From NCBI GenBank assembly GCA_013399695.1, contig VXAU01003513.1:124001-188000 (forward strand): 64,000 bases of DNA, given 5' to 3'. The DNA comes from Formicarius rufipectus. Taxonomy: Eukaryota; Chordata; Aves; Passeriformes; Formicariidae. Below, piece after piece: positions 14,001 through 26,000 of the stretch (the first letter of the stretch is position 1; each line of letters starts with the position of its first letter). The notes beneath the pieces are model-generated. The model searched no databases. It worked only from the letters and a program-made list of their open reading frames with translations, and was not told the DNA's origin. A program made the position numbers and the translations under genes.

Positions 14001-17000
14001 TCAGTAGGAAGCTTTCTTTAGCAAATAGTCTATATATTTTCTGCATATATGCCTGTCTATTAAATATATTTTTAAAGTACTTTTAACTTTGTGTTATGCT
14101 TTGCCATAGTAATTTTTAATTAGCAATAATGGAGGAGAAATGAAAGCATGGTTATATGTGTGTTTAATGGAAATATGTGTGGCTGTGATCAGTAAACCAA
14201 AAATAATATAGCCAAAAGTGGGTCTAAAGAAAAAATGATTGGTGATCAGAACAGCAGGTCTTCAACAGTGAATAGTTTTGTTAATCTGTAGGACATTAGG
14301 ACACTTTGGCAGCACTGTAGGTGCTGTGTATTGACAGTAGCTTCTGTACTGACAGTATGTCTGCTGTTTGTATTATTTTAATCCTTGGATTTAGGTGGTA
14401 CAGACAACAGGAGGTCCAGAACTTGCTGGTACAGTACTCAGCCCCCTCTTAACAAAAGATACTATAGACTTCCTGCGATACACTGTCACCAGTGAGGAAG
14501 GACAGTTATGGATGTCACTGGGTGACACATGGACCAAAGCCAGGTGAGAAAGTCTTTGCATGTTTCAGAGAAGATCTCTAAAACCATCTTTATTGACATG
14601 CTCTGAACCAGATTATCCAGCCCCTAGTAAAATCAATATTACTTTGTGAGGCTTTGGATTCTTCAGAACTGTTCTTTGAAGTTTTTGGAGAGGACTCCTT
14701 TAGCCTCATTGAGATTTAGGATCTCAAGGAGAGAGAAAATCCAGGTAGTTGGTTTTTTGTGTGTTGTTGTTTAGGGTTGTTTGTGGGTTTTTTGTCTGTG
14801 ATATCCAGAATCTCTTGACATAACCTTTTGCAGTAATTTTTTTCTGAACTGTTCCTTGCATGTTTCCAGTTGTTTTTCATGACTGTTTTCACAACTCATC
14901 TATCTGGACTTCATTAAAAATCAGTTTGAAGAAAGTGCAATAGAAAGGTGATAAAATATTAAAGAATAGCATGTCTATTTTCAATTAACAATAATTATTA
15001 AGAGTTAAAAGTTTACAATGTGTTTTTTAAAAGCATCTTAATGCTATAAAAAGTGTTTATAATTCTGAAACAATATTTATTGACTGAGCTGTGTTACATA
15101 TGCATACATTGCATTTAGACATAGCTGAAAGTTAACTTCTTTATGCACTTGTTTTTGAGGTAAGTGTATAGTTTGAAATTAAGTGAATTGAACATGCAAA
15201 AGAAAAATCTTCTATTAGCAAAGAGCATTTTCACTCTAATCTGTGGTAGATAAGTACATTTGATGATGAAGTATGCAGTCACTTGGGCTGGAATTGCATC
15301 ATGTATTTTGCTTTTATTCATTTTTTCTCTTAAATCTCAAACTGGAACATAAACATCTCCCAGATGTTGGTTTGGGGGTTTTTTGTTTGTTTTTGGTTTT
15401 TTTGTTTTTGGGTTTTGTTTTGTGTTGGTTGGTTGGTTTTTTGGGGTTTTGTTTGTTTTTTGTTTGTTTTTGTTTGTTTGTGGGTTTGGTTTTTTTTGTT
15501 GTTGGTTTTTTTTGTTTGGTTGGTTTTTTTTTGTTTTGGGGTTCTTTGTTAATTAATTTGCTAATTAAAACCTACAGAGTGTTTTGCTGGTAAGAAAAGC
15601 TGCATGAAAAGCCCAAGAGCATGGAGCGACAAGGGTCATCAGAGTAGGGAGAGTGACACACAGGTTTTATTTCACCCTTTATTTCAGTCTGCTGCAGGAT
15701 CAGGAATATTCAAATTAGTCCCTTAGGCCTACCATTCAGCCTCCTACTACAAAATGAGCTGGAGACAGGAAGTGCAACTCCTTGTGATTGCCAGAGAGCT
15801 TATCCCAGCAAAGCACCATTCACTTGCCTTTGCCTGCTTCAAGCTCTGCCAGCTTCATAACATCCTGTGGGGGACTGGCAGTGGAAATTGCCTCATAGCA
15901 TTGGAGCCTATGCAGGGAAAATGAATGACTGGATGAAATAATGAGCTCCTTGCCTTGGAAGCTACCCTCATCCATTCATTTAGTCCATCCTTAAAAAACG
16001 TTAATGGAAAGAGAAATAGCTTGTGTTGGGTAGTGACGAATGAAGCACTTAGAATGTAGTTAGTTGACCTGTGCGGATTAGAATTGATGAATTGATGTTC
16101 TGATTGATCTCAGTAGCCAGAGGTACACTGAGGTGGAGTGTTGTAGGAGAGGTGAATTATAAAACTCAAGGGTTGCTGACCTAGCTCAGGCCTGCTAACA
16201 GGCTAGGAATTGCTCACAAGACTGGCAACATTTTTCCCTTAATTTTGAGCAGTGTCAGTAACAAGCCTGTTAAAAGACTAATGTACATTTCCATTCCTGT
16301 TTCCACTGTGAAGACACATTAATTTATACTGCAAAATGGAGTGTTATGTGCAGTGCAAAGGCAGAACATGAAATAATTAATTTAGGTATTTTCTATTACA
16401 AAAGAGAATGCTAATAGAACTCTGAGAAGTGGTACTGTATTTTATAAAGATCAATCTGGAGTATAAAATAGCAAATGCAATGATAATTCTTGTGTCTTGG
16501 AACATGTAGAATTGGGTGGGGGTTTTTTTGTCAGTAAAAGCTATTTAACTTTTTTGTTTAGATGTTTTAATTTAGCTAGGCCCTCTGAGCTTCAGTGCTT
16601 AAAACGTGCTTTCAGGTATTCTTACAAAGCTGGCTCACTCTTTAAAGTCTTTTGTCTGGTACTTTTACACAAAAACAGATCATAGCAATATTTTTCTCCT
16701 TCTCACTTTTAAAACAAATCCTAGATTGGTTTTGATTGATTCTTCTGTGGTGGACTAAAGACACAAACTCAGGCAAAAAGCACATGGCAAATAGCAAAAG
16801 TCCTTATTAACTCCAAGCTTGTCTTTTATACTATTTTTCTACTGCCCACGGGAGTCTGTGCTACATCACATTGGCTAGGTGTTCTTGCTCATGAGTCTTA
16901 GACTAGCTTGTGATAGGTAGTCAGCATCTCTCCTCATGCTGGTAAATCTCAAAACACACTCCTGTTGTTCTCGGTTGTTTTTCTCTTTCTACTGCTTTCC

Positions 17001-20000
17001 CAGGCCTGGCCCAAGGACACAAGTGGTGGTTGCTGCTTTCCCAAGCCTACAGCCTCATCCTCTCATGGCCAAAGCTGTCCATAACCCAGTAGTCTTCCAT
17101 ATTCTTCTGTTATCCATCCTTTGGTACAAGACAGAAGTTTATTGTGTTTTAGCACTGACATGTTCTTATGGCAGGAGCTATTTCTTTCTGCAGGGAGCTG
17201 CAGGAAGGGTAGTCATGGTACATAAATGTTTTCTGCTGATTTTCTGTGTTCTAGCACAATTCTGCCTGTACTGTAATCCCAGCTTCTCCTCTATACTAAT
17301 AATAATTCCAAAGCATTTTGGTTAACCTATTAAATCAGTATTTGTATGGTCCTTGATACAGATCTCTGATTTACTTTTCATACAGAGCTGATTGGCCCAA
17401 AGATCATTTTATTCCGCCTTATGTACCTCGTTTCCGAAATGGTTGGGAGCCTCCTTTGCTGAACTTCATGGGAGCTCCAAAGGAACAAGAACTCAATCAT
17501 TTAGCTGAGTCTGTGGCAAATGTTGCAGAGCAACAGCGGAAGCAAGAGATGAAAAGAATGTCAGCTGAGGTAGGTTACCTGTAACAGTGTTCTGTAAGTT
17601 AGCTGAAAGCAACACCAACTGCTTCCTTCCTAAGGAAAAGATTCTGTGATACTGTTGTTGTAACCATTCTCTGGCATCTGTTGCATCAAGGCAAGCTCTT
17701 TGCACTTGCATTAAAGTTGTATGAAACCAAATACCCATTCAGCCACCAAAAATACTACTAGGGAAAATAAAAGGCTTTTGCATACTGCGCTCTTTGAACT
17801 TGGGAGGACAGTCCAAGCCCTGAAGTTCAGTTTGACTCAGACCCTCTGCTATCATATGATCGTATGAATTTCAGGCAGTATTTGAACCAAAGTACTCTCA
17901 AATGTACTCTCCATGCAGATTAAAAGAATTAAAGTACACTTTTTTTTGTGGAATTTTGAACTTAAACTGCTTCTTCATAAATGTGGAATTGAATATTCCT
18001 TTCATTAATTTCCTAATATGTTCACTGTATTGCAATTAAGTATTCTGAGGTGCTATCAGGGTATTAGACACAAGTTAATACCTGCCATACTGTAATTTAG
18101 GCCTACTTGTGAAAAATAACCTCTGGCTAGGTGAATTACTGTACAAAACATTCTCCCAACCTCTTTTTTTCAAAGGAACATGATCAGTTTAGCAAAAGTT
18201 AGGTTGTTCTATTTAGAGAATGGAACTATGCATCACCATCTAAAGCCTTCAGAGAAACCAGAGAGCATTTACTGACCAACTTTTTAGTCAGCCTCTTTGT
18301 TTCGCATCCGAGATTCTATCCCTACTTTTTCAGTAGAGTTGGTCAGAAAATAAACTTGGATTTTAAAAAAAAATTTTAAGAATATATGTGGATTTTCTTG
18401 TCTTTTAATTAAAAAGAAAAAAGCTATAGCCTTTTTAAACACTTAAAATTTTTAATTTTTGAAGATTATTTTTGGGATGACATTAGACTAAATTTTTAAT
18501 TTATTTTTCTATGCTGGTTTTAGTTTAAGTAATGTGTTATCTAGTCCAAGGTCCCCTGGTACTAGCTGTGATATGGAAGGGCACCTAAGAATTTTCTAGG
18601 TTCACTTTACAGATGTTATCTATCTTTGTGGAGCCTTCTATGCCAGTACCATACTGGAGTACACCTTAGCACAACAACACTGGATTTTGTCTTAGTTTTA
18701 AAATATATAGGATTTTATATGTTAGTAAAAATGTTGCATTTGGAAGAATATTGAGAAGAATGATTAATGGCTGTTACAGGATGATGTTTTCTTGCAGAGT
18801 AATTCTCTTATTGGAGACAAGCCTCTTCAGCAAAAATTTATCAAAAGTTTCCAGTCACAGTAAAACTTTGTTTTCATGAAAATCTCCGTTAGTCAAAAAA
18901 AAAAAGGTCTCCTCAGGTATAAAGGCCAAGCAAAGAAGGGTAACATGCTACATATCTAATTGCTTAAAACACTGTTTGGCTTCATGCCTAACAAGATATA
19001 TAAGAAAAAATGTGCCAAAAACTAAGTTATTGCCAATGTTTCATGTTAAGCAAAAAAGCATTTAAAAAAGTTAATGGGTGCAATAATATGAAATGTAGGT
19101 GTTGCCATTGCTGTCACCCTCTTCCCATGTCATCTCCCCAGAACGTCTCATCAAATATTGTCTCATTATTCGCTACTGTTCTATGCTTCCATGTGGATTT
19201 TTGTTTATATTGTAAATAATAATAACAGTAGTGATGACAGTGGTATGGAAACTTTTTCACTAGTACTGAAAAATAATTCTGGTGATTTTGTGGCTTTCAT
19301 TTATATATATAATAACCTAAAACAAATTTTAAAGGTGAGAATATATTGAGGTATTTTGGTTGCTTGTGTTTCAGGGAGTAGTCATTCTTTTCTATGGTGG
19401 TAAGGTTGGTTGCATTAGTACTTGTTTGTGCCAATTTAGCCTCTTTGTCTTAACCTTCAAGAGACACACACACAAATATATCTTTGTATCTATATCTGTA
19501 TATCCCAGTTCATTGAAGCTGTTTGTGTCCTGGCTCCTGGGATGTCAGGCCTTAGTTTCATGACTGTCACTGGTTCCCCCAGGGTCTTGGGCAAATGATT
19601 TAACCTTGGTACCTTGGCTCCCTGTGCCCATGCCTCCTCAGCACATCCCTTAGGAGAGGAGAGCACTGCACTGCTTAATAGCTCTGAAATGCTGTAGGTA
19701 CTCAGCTGGAAAAAGCTGCATGAGTGGAAAATGCTATTTATCTGCAGCAAAAAGACCACCCTGGAGTGAGTGATACCAGAATAATTTTTCTTTCTTAAGT
19801 CTACCATATCAGCTTGTTTAATGAAGAGGATGAAAAAATAAGATGAGAATTTAAGTGTTCTTTTCTTGCCACTGATTGACCTGTGTCTGAGTGTGGCATT
19901 GATCTCCTGAGGACCACAGCTGCCTGTGGAGAGCTGTGCTGGGGGTGGGGAAGGGGTTGCATGGTGCTGTCCTCCCTGCTGCACAGAGCCTACTCTGGCA

Positions 20001-23000
20001 CCAGGAAAAGTGCATTGGAGGTTCCCACTTGTAAGAATGTATTTTTTCCTTTCTATTCCTGAATTGTAAAATCTAACCACATGTGCAATTCCCACTGGAG
20101 GGGTTTGAAGGTGGAGTCAAGCTCAGCAATGAGGACTTCAAATGGTGGTGAAACAACCACCGGAGAGTCCAGTGAGGCTAAGGTGATGCAATTAATTTGT
20201 GTGTGAAGTAAAATTACTCCTGGCTTCCAGGGTGTCTTTTTGATGTAAGGTACAACCTAGATGACACTTGAGATTTTTTTTCAAAGAGATCTTAATAACA
20301 CAGTTTAAAAGAATATCCTGTGTTGTGAGGAGTTTTGTTTGGTTTTAATTTCTTTTCCTAAACCCTCAGTCCCCTAAGCAAGTGTTTCTAAGTGCCAGGT
20401 CAGATACTTGCAGGTAGGTTTTCTGTATCCACATAGAGATAAAAAAAATCAAAACCAAATCATGACCCACAAGAAAACAAAACCAAACAAACGAAAAACA
20501 AAAACAAAACAACCAACCAACCAAAATAAAACAAAGTAGGCTTAGAGTTTTGGCAATTGCTCATGACTCTCAGACGTTCTTACTTGGGCAACTGGATGGT
20601 GGTATAAGGAAAAGATACAGAATTTCAATATAATATCCAGAAATGAACTGTTTAGCTTGGGTTTTTTGGGGGGAATGGTGATTAAAATATTTCTTACTTA
20701 GAAGCAGAGCATCACTGCTGAATTTAAAGTGTTTTTTTTTTGTTTTTTTTTTTTAAATTATTTTCCTAAAGCCTTGAATCTTCTTAGGTATGTCCTTATG
20801 ATAAATTGCAATGATTTTCTTAATTAAATTCCTTAATTATACCAATAAGCACACTCCCCTTTGCGTTTCTTCATTGACTATAGTCATGTTCAGTGAGAGG
20901 GAGACATAAATGAGCTACTTGATACTATGATCCTGCAATAGAGGTAATTTTACTTGTGAGGCTTTATTATACAGACATACTGTTGGCTAGCTAGAGGTTT
21001 CTCACTTCAAGTGTACCCCTAAAACAAAAGCTCAAAGTGGTTTTGCAGTGCAGTGTATTTTAACACTGTTCAGTCTTTGTTTGTAAGTTGTGTTGCTGTA
21101 GTGATATCTGAGAGACAACATGGACCTTGCCCCAGAGAACTGCTTTTCTAAAGAAAATCCACTGCAATATTAATGCAGTGGGATGACAGGGTAGAAATTC
21201 TTTTATTCTTATCCTTTTGATCTCTGTGTTTATGTATTTGAAATGCAGAAGTTATTAACTTTTCATAGCAGAACCATGGGCACCTGAGGATGCGGGAATG
21301 CTGACAGGGACCCTAGGGGTGCTGGATTAAGTGAGCAGGCAGTGGCACTGATGACACTAATCCATTTTGTGGCTTTGTTTCTCTTTTGTCTTCCAGCCTC
21401 CCGGTGTCCCTGACTACCCTCCGTCAGATGGGTATGCATTCAGTAACACAGTTTACAAAAGAGGGCCTCTGCTGGACCAGGGGGCAGCTGTTGCTGCCTT
21501 TAAGCAAACTGTTAGCCGGCATGTAGATAGGTAACCTGAACAAACGTGCGTGGTGCTGTGGAAAACTGTCCCGACTTACTGCTCTTGGGGTGGCGGTGTC
21601 TGTAATTACCTGTTGTTCTCTCTGCAGCAGTTCATTATTTCTGTTGAGGAAGTGATTCTGGTTAGCAGTGGGTATTCTGGTTTTGCTTCTCTAGGGTATA
21701 TCATTTTCGTATAATTGCTCTGTCTATCTGTGATGTTAAAGTGATGCTTTTGTAAAAAATAATACAGTGGAATTCCAACCCAGTTTCAAACACATAATCC
21801 TCCTATTAAGGTTCAAATTTTAGTTCTGATTTGCTGGATGATTTGCCCTTTTCATAACTACAAAGACTGACAAGTCAGCTCTGAGATTCACCTGTCCTTG
21901 CTTGATTAATTATTTGATTTGCTTAGTTTCACTTAGTGCTCTGTAGTCTCCTGCTTTTGTTTTCTGGGCTGGTGTATACATACCCATTTTCAGAACAGTG
22001 ACTCCTTATTTCTTCCATTCTTTTACAAATGTTACAGAAAATGCCATAAAATGTTTGCATAGCAACCAGTGTCTTTTTGCACATCATCTTTTATCCCCTT
22101 CATTTTAGCCTAAAATTGTATAACTTGACAAGATCAAATGCAGTGATCCTTGGCCTTGTCTGTAGGGGGAATTTCTACCAACACAAGCTGTGGACATAAA
22201 TCAGTAAAGAAGTGTTGGAGTTGCTCCTTCATGTCAAACCATATTCCATATAAGCCATATGAAAAGTATTTTGGCTTATGTACCATGTAAGAAGTTTAAG
22301 CTAAGTTTTTGGGATCAGATTGCTGATAATTGATATAACTATTGTAATGAAAACTCTTACATAATTCCTAGTTTTACTCCTAGTTTTTAACTCTGTGCTA
22401 AAAGATCCTGTTGTTAATCTGCGTACAAATTCCCATGTGGTGTGCAGGTTGAAGACTCCATCTTTTTCCTGAACTTTGGACTTACTCTTCATAACAACAG
22501 CAGCAGAGGAGTCACCTCTTAATTCTTTCCTCAGACTTGGTTGTCTCTTCCATTCTTGTCTCAGGACAAGTCAGCTTGAAATCTAGATGATTTGTACTAA
22601 AAATTCCTTTCTCTTATCTATAATGTAAGATAAGACCCGTTTTGTCCTTTCAGAGCAAGAGTGTTCTATGTAAATGTTGTAGCCTCCACTTCAGGTTTAG
22701 AGAATGAGTCTTACACTGATACCATCAACAATTCAGTGCAATACCTGGCTCCAAGCCTCCTTTCCATTGGGTAAAGAGAAATGGGTAGTTCTAAGAAGCA
22801 GTTTGTGAGAGGTGAAATTAGTCTTTTGAAAGCTATGAAATGGGACATGCTGTAGTGGTGCCTGTTTCTCACCGCTGATTGTAGGAAGGAGTCTAGATGG
22901 CTGGCACTGACCCAAAAATCCACAGTGGGCCCCTGTCTTACAGCCCTTTCAACAAGCTTTGTTAATTGGCTCTTGAGACATATAATACTTTTTTGGTAGG

Positions 23001-26000
23001 AGCTCATTTAAAGTGACATTTTGAAGCATCTGTGAACAAGGAGGAGTGGGTTGGGGGAGGGAATGAGAAATTCAACCTGACCCTTTCAGCCATTATTTGC
23101 TGGTACTTGATCAAAGCTGGCATTCCTAATGAGCAGTCTAAAGGTAGTAACCAAGCCACCCACTACCTATTGAGGGACAGGTAGATTAAACCTTGTCCGT
23201 GGAAAATGTAATCACAGCGAACTTATCCCAAGATGACAGGACCTCCAGTAAGTAGTGCTTCTTTTGAGTGGTATAAATGAAGTGTCAGAATCTTAAATTT
23301 TCGGTGTGATATTAGGAATTTCAGAAACTCTGATATGATAGAGTACTAAATAATTTTCATCAAGTTTTGTAGTGTTTCAAAGTGTTCTGCTGTGCAGTTT
23401 GATTTTGTGCTGTCATTTGAAGAAAAACTCTCTGAAAGTCTGTGCAACCCCCTAGGCTCTCAAGGAGAGGGCACTGGAGAGCAGAGGGCTGAAATTAGGG
23501 TTTGTCTGATAGGCGGTAGGAATCACAGTAGTGGATAGATGGAGGGAGATGTTCAGAATATTTGTACACAAAACAAACTGGCTCATTAGGATGGGCTTGA
23601 AGAATTAGAGTCTCTCCAGAAGCATGCAGATATTGCCTAGCCCATGTTCTGGGCATATTGCTGTTGAGTGGAGTAAAACTGAAATGTAGGGATTTTTTGA
23701 GATTCTTCACGAGAGGGAAAGAATTTTTTTGAAGGAATCAGGATAGTTAGGTTTGGACAAGGGAGGAAGACAGAGTTATTGAACTCACAGAATCATAGAA
23801 TAGTTAGGGTTGGAAGGGGATAAAGACCTTCCAGTTCCAATCCCTCTACCATGAGCAAGAACATGTTTCGCTAGACCAGCTTTCTCAGAACTGCATCCAG
23901 CCTGACCTTGAACACCTCCAGGGATGAGGCATCCACAGATCCTTGGGCAACCTGTTCCAGTGCCTCACCACTCTCACAGTAAAGATTTTTTTCCCAATAT
24001 CTAATCTAAACCTGTCCTCTTTTAGTTTAAATCCATTCCCCTTGTCCTGTGTCTATATGCCTTCATAAATAGTCTTGCCAGATCTTTCCCAGAAGTTCCC
24101 TTCAGGTATCAGACTGATTTTAGAAAAGTAGCCTAAAAGTAAAAGCACTGTCGGAGCTGAGATGGTAAGAAAGGAGTTCAAAATTACATGAATTTTAAGT
24201 GGATGTCAGAAAAAATTGGGTTACTCACACATTGATCAGCCTCATAACAGGTACTCTGCAGTTTGGGGTTCATCCCCTGCTTTTCACTCTCCTTAAACAC
24301 TTTTAATGTTTTGTCTTTCTATCAAAATAATCTTTCAGTCTAAATATGACTCTCCCTTGGTTCTGCTCTTGAAGTCAATTGAGACAGTTCTCCACAGCCA
24401 TACAATACCAGGTAACTGCTGGATTGCTCAGGCACACCTGGGACCCATGGTTACACAGCACCAGCAACCCTCTGCATTTATATTCCTGTGCTGTGATGTG
24501 TGCAGCATTTCAGGCATTGATTGCTGCATGTTTTCATTAGCTGTTCATGTTTTTATTAGGATATATTTATTTATTTGTTTATTTTACTGCCTGGTATGGG
24601 TTTATGTTGTTGGGTATAATTTACAATAAGTGAATAGTACTGTTGGGGTATTTTTTGGACCTGTTGTCAGTGGGCTGGGGACTTCTCAACTTGAAGAGGT
24701 ACTACATCAAAAAAAAACTAGCAAGTTCTTAACCAAAGGCATTCTGAACAGGTCTTTCCCTATGGAAACCGAAAGATACAGAGCTAGACAGTGATATGCC
24801 TTGTTTTGCCATTAACCCTGTTTGTAACTGCCAAGAAATTATTTCTTATTTTTAATTGATGAAGTAATTGAAGTAATTGACTTAATGAAGATTGTTAGAG
24901 TAGAAGGTATCTTATGTTCAGTTAAAAAAACTGATCTACAAGTAGGTGAGTGTTTTTTAGAGTTTAAGTCCAATGGTATTGATGGCAAAATTGGAAACAG
25001 TTTATGATGAACACTAGAAATACAATTTCATACAAAGCACAAGCTATTAATTATATAGTAAGTATAGTGATTTGTTTGTATGCCAAATTAACCTTCTGTA
25101 GGAAAACTAAATATAGTTCATGTGATTATTTTAAAACAATGGCACCTGCTAATCTAGGTTGTTATCATACATCTTGCAAGCAGTGAGCTGATAATGGTTG
25201 CCGGTTCTTGGAATCTGTGTAGTTCAACCACCTCTTTCTTTTATTTATTTTTTATTTCTTTTTTTTGGGCACTGAAATCAGTGTATTATGAAGAGGTTAT
25301 TCTACAGCAGCATCATGTCATGATTAAGATGTGGGGTTTTTTTAAATGTCTTGCATGTTGTTGGAAGAGGGCATTTTTGGTTTTATTTGCTTGAATGTCT
25401 CACTGAACAATAGTCCTATCTTTGCTTTGCAGAAACTATGAAGCACACAATAAAACACAGGGCAAGAAATATGCCAAATGCAAGTATGAATTTATGGCAA
25501 GAAACAACAGTGAGCTTTCTGTCATGAAAGAAGAGATTGTAGAGGTAATTTTGTTTGCAAAGAGAACACAAATATTTCTGGTACTACTCAAAGCTGAGAG
25601 TACCTTTCCTGTGGCTGTCCTTACTGTTTGCTTCAATGTGCTTCATTTATCTACCTCAATATGGAAAATTCAGTTAATTTGTTTTGCATCATTTTTGTGA
25701 ACTTAAGAAGGGTGCTGTAGGGATCCATGCTAGAAATATATTTGTGTGGGATTTTTTTCCATCTTCTCTGGTGTTGCTTTTAAACATTTAGTAGTATTCA
25801 AATAACTGGCTCTAGCAAACACTATCTGTGTACACCCACTGAATACAGTGACAGATTGTCCTTTCCTGGAGGAGCTGATACCCTGAAAGCAAGATAGATT
25901 TGGAAAGAATGGAGCAATAAAGAGAGAAAGTGTTGCATATAAGACTGTACAGTAGTCAGCTTTCTGGCTGTTCCTGGCCATCCTGCTCATTCCCTGTTTA

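Larger units (their letters stand above)
14544..17385 (+). other. EPS8: EPS8 intron holding a G/T tract and a solo LTR
   Basis: 2.8 kb intron. It contains a ~175-bp G/T-rich simple tract (15,365-15,545) and a probable antisense solo LTR (16,746-17,099), each listed separately. Between them, 15,600-16,480 is unremarkable. Confidence 0.75.
17570..21396 (+). other. EPS8: EPS8 intron, 3.8 kb
   Basis: Contains a possible MIR relic near 19,545-19,630, an A/C-rich simple tract at 20,470-20,540 and a T run at ~20,730-20,755. A 201-codon antisense open frame (19,490-20,095) has no recognisable domain and overlaps the MIR-like segment; I treat it as chance. Confidence 0.7.

Noticed and set aside
15273..15593. 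106-codon frame rich in Phe, Leu, Val, Cys and Gly resembling a membrane protein
   Set aside because: It is produced by the G/T simple tract; an overlapping frame gives an equally odd product.
19490..20095. 201-codon antisense open frame inside an EPS8 intron, the longest uninterrupted frame in the window
   Set aside because: No recognisable domain, overlaps a MIR-like relic and has mixed low-quality composition; one such frame is expected by chance in 64 kb.
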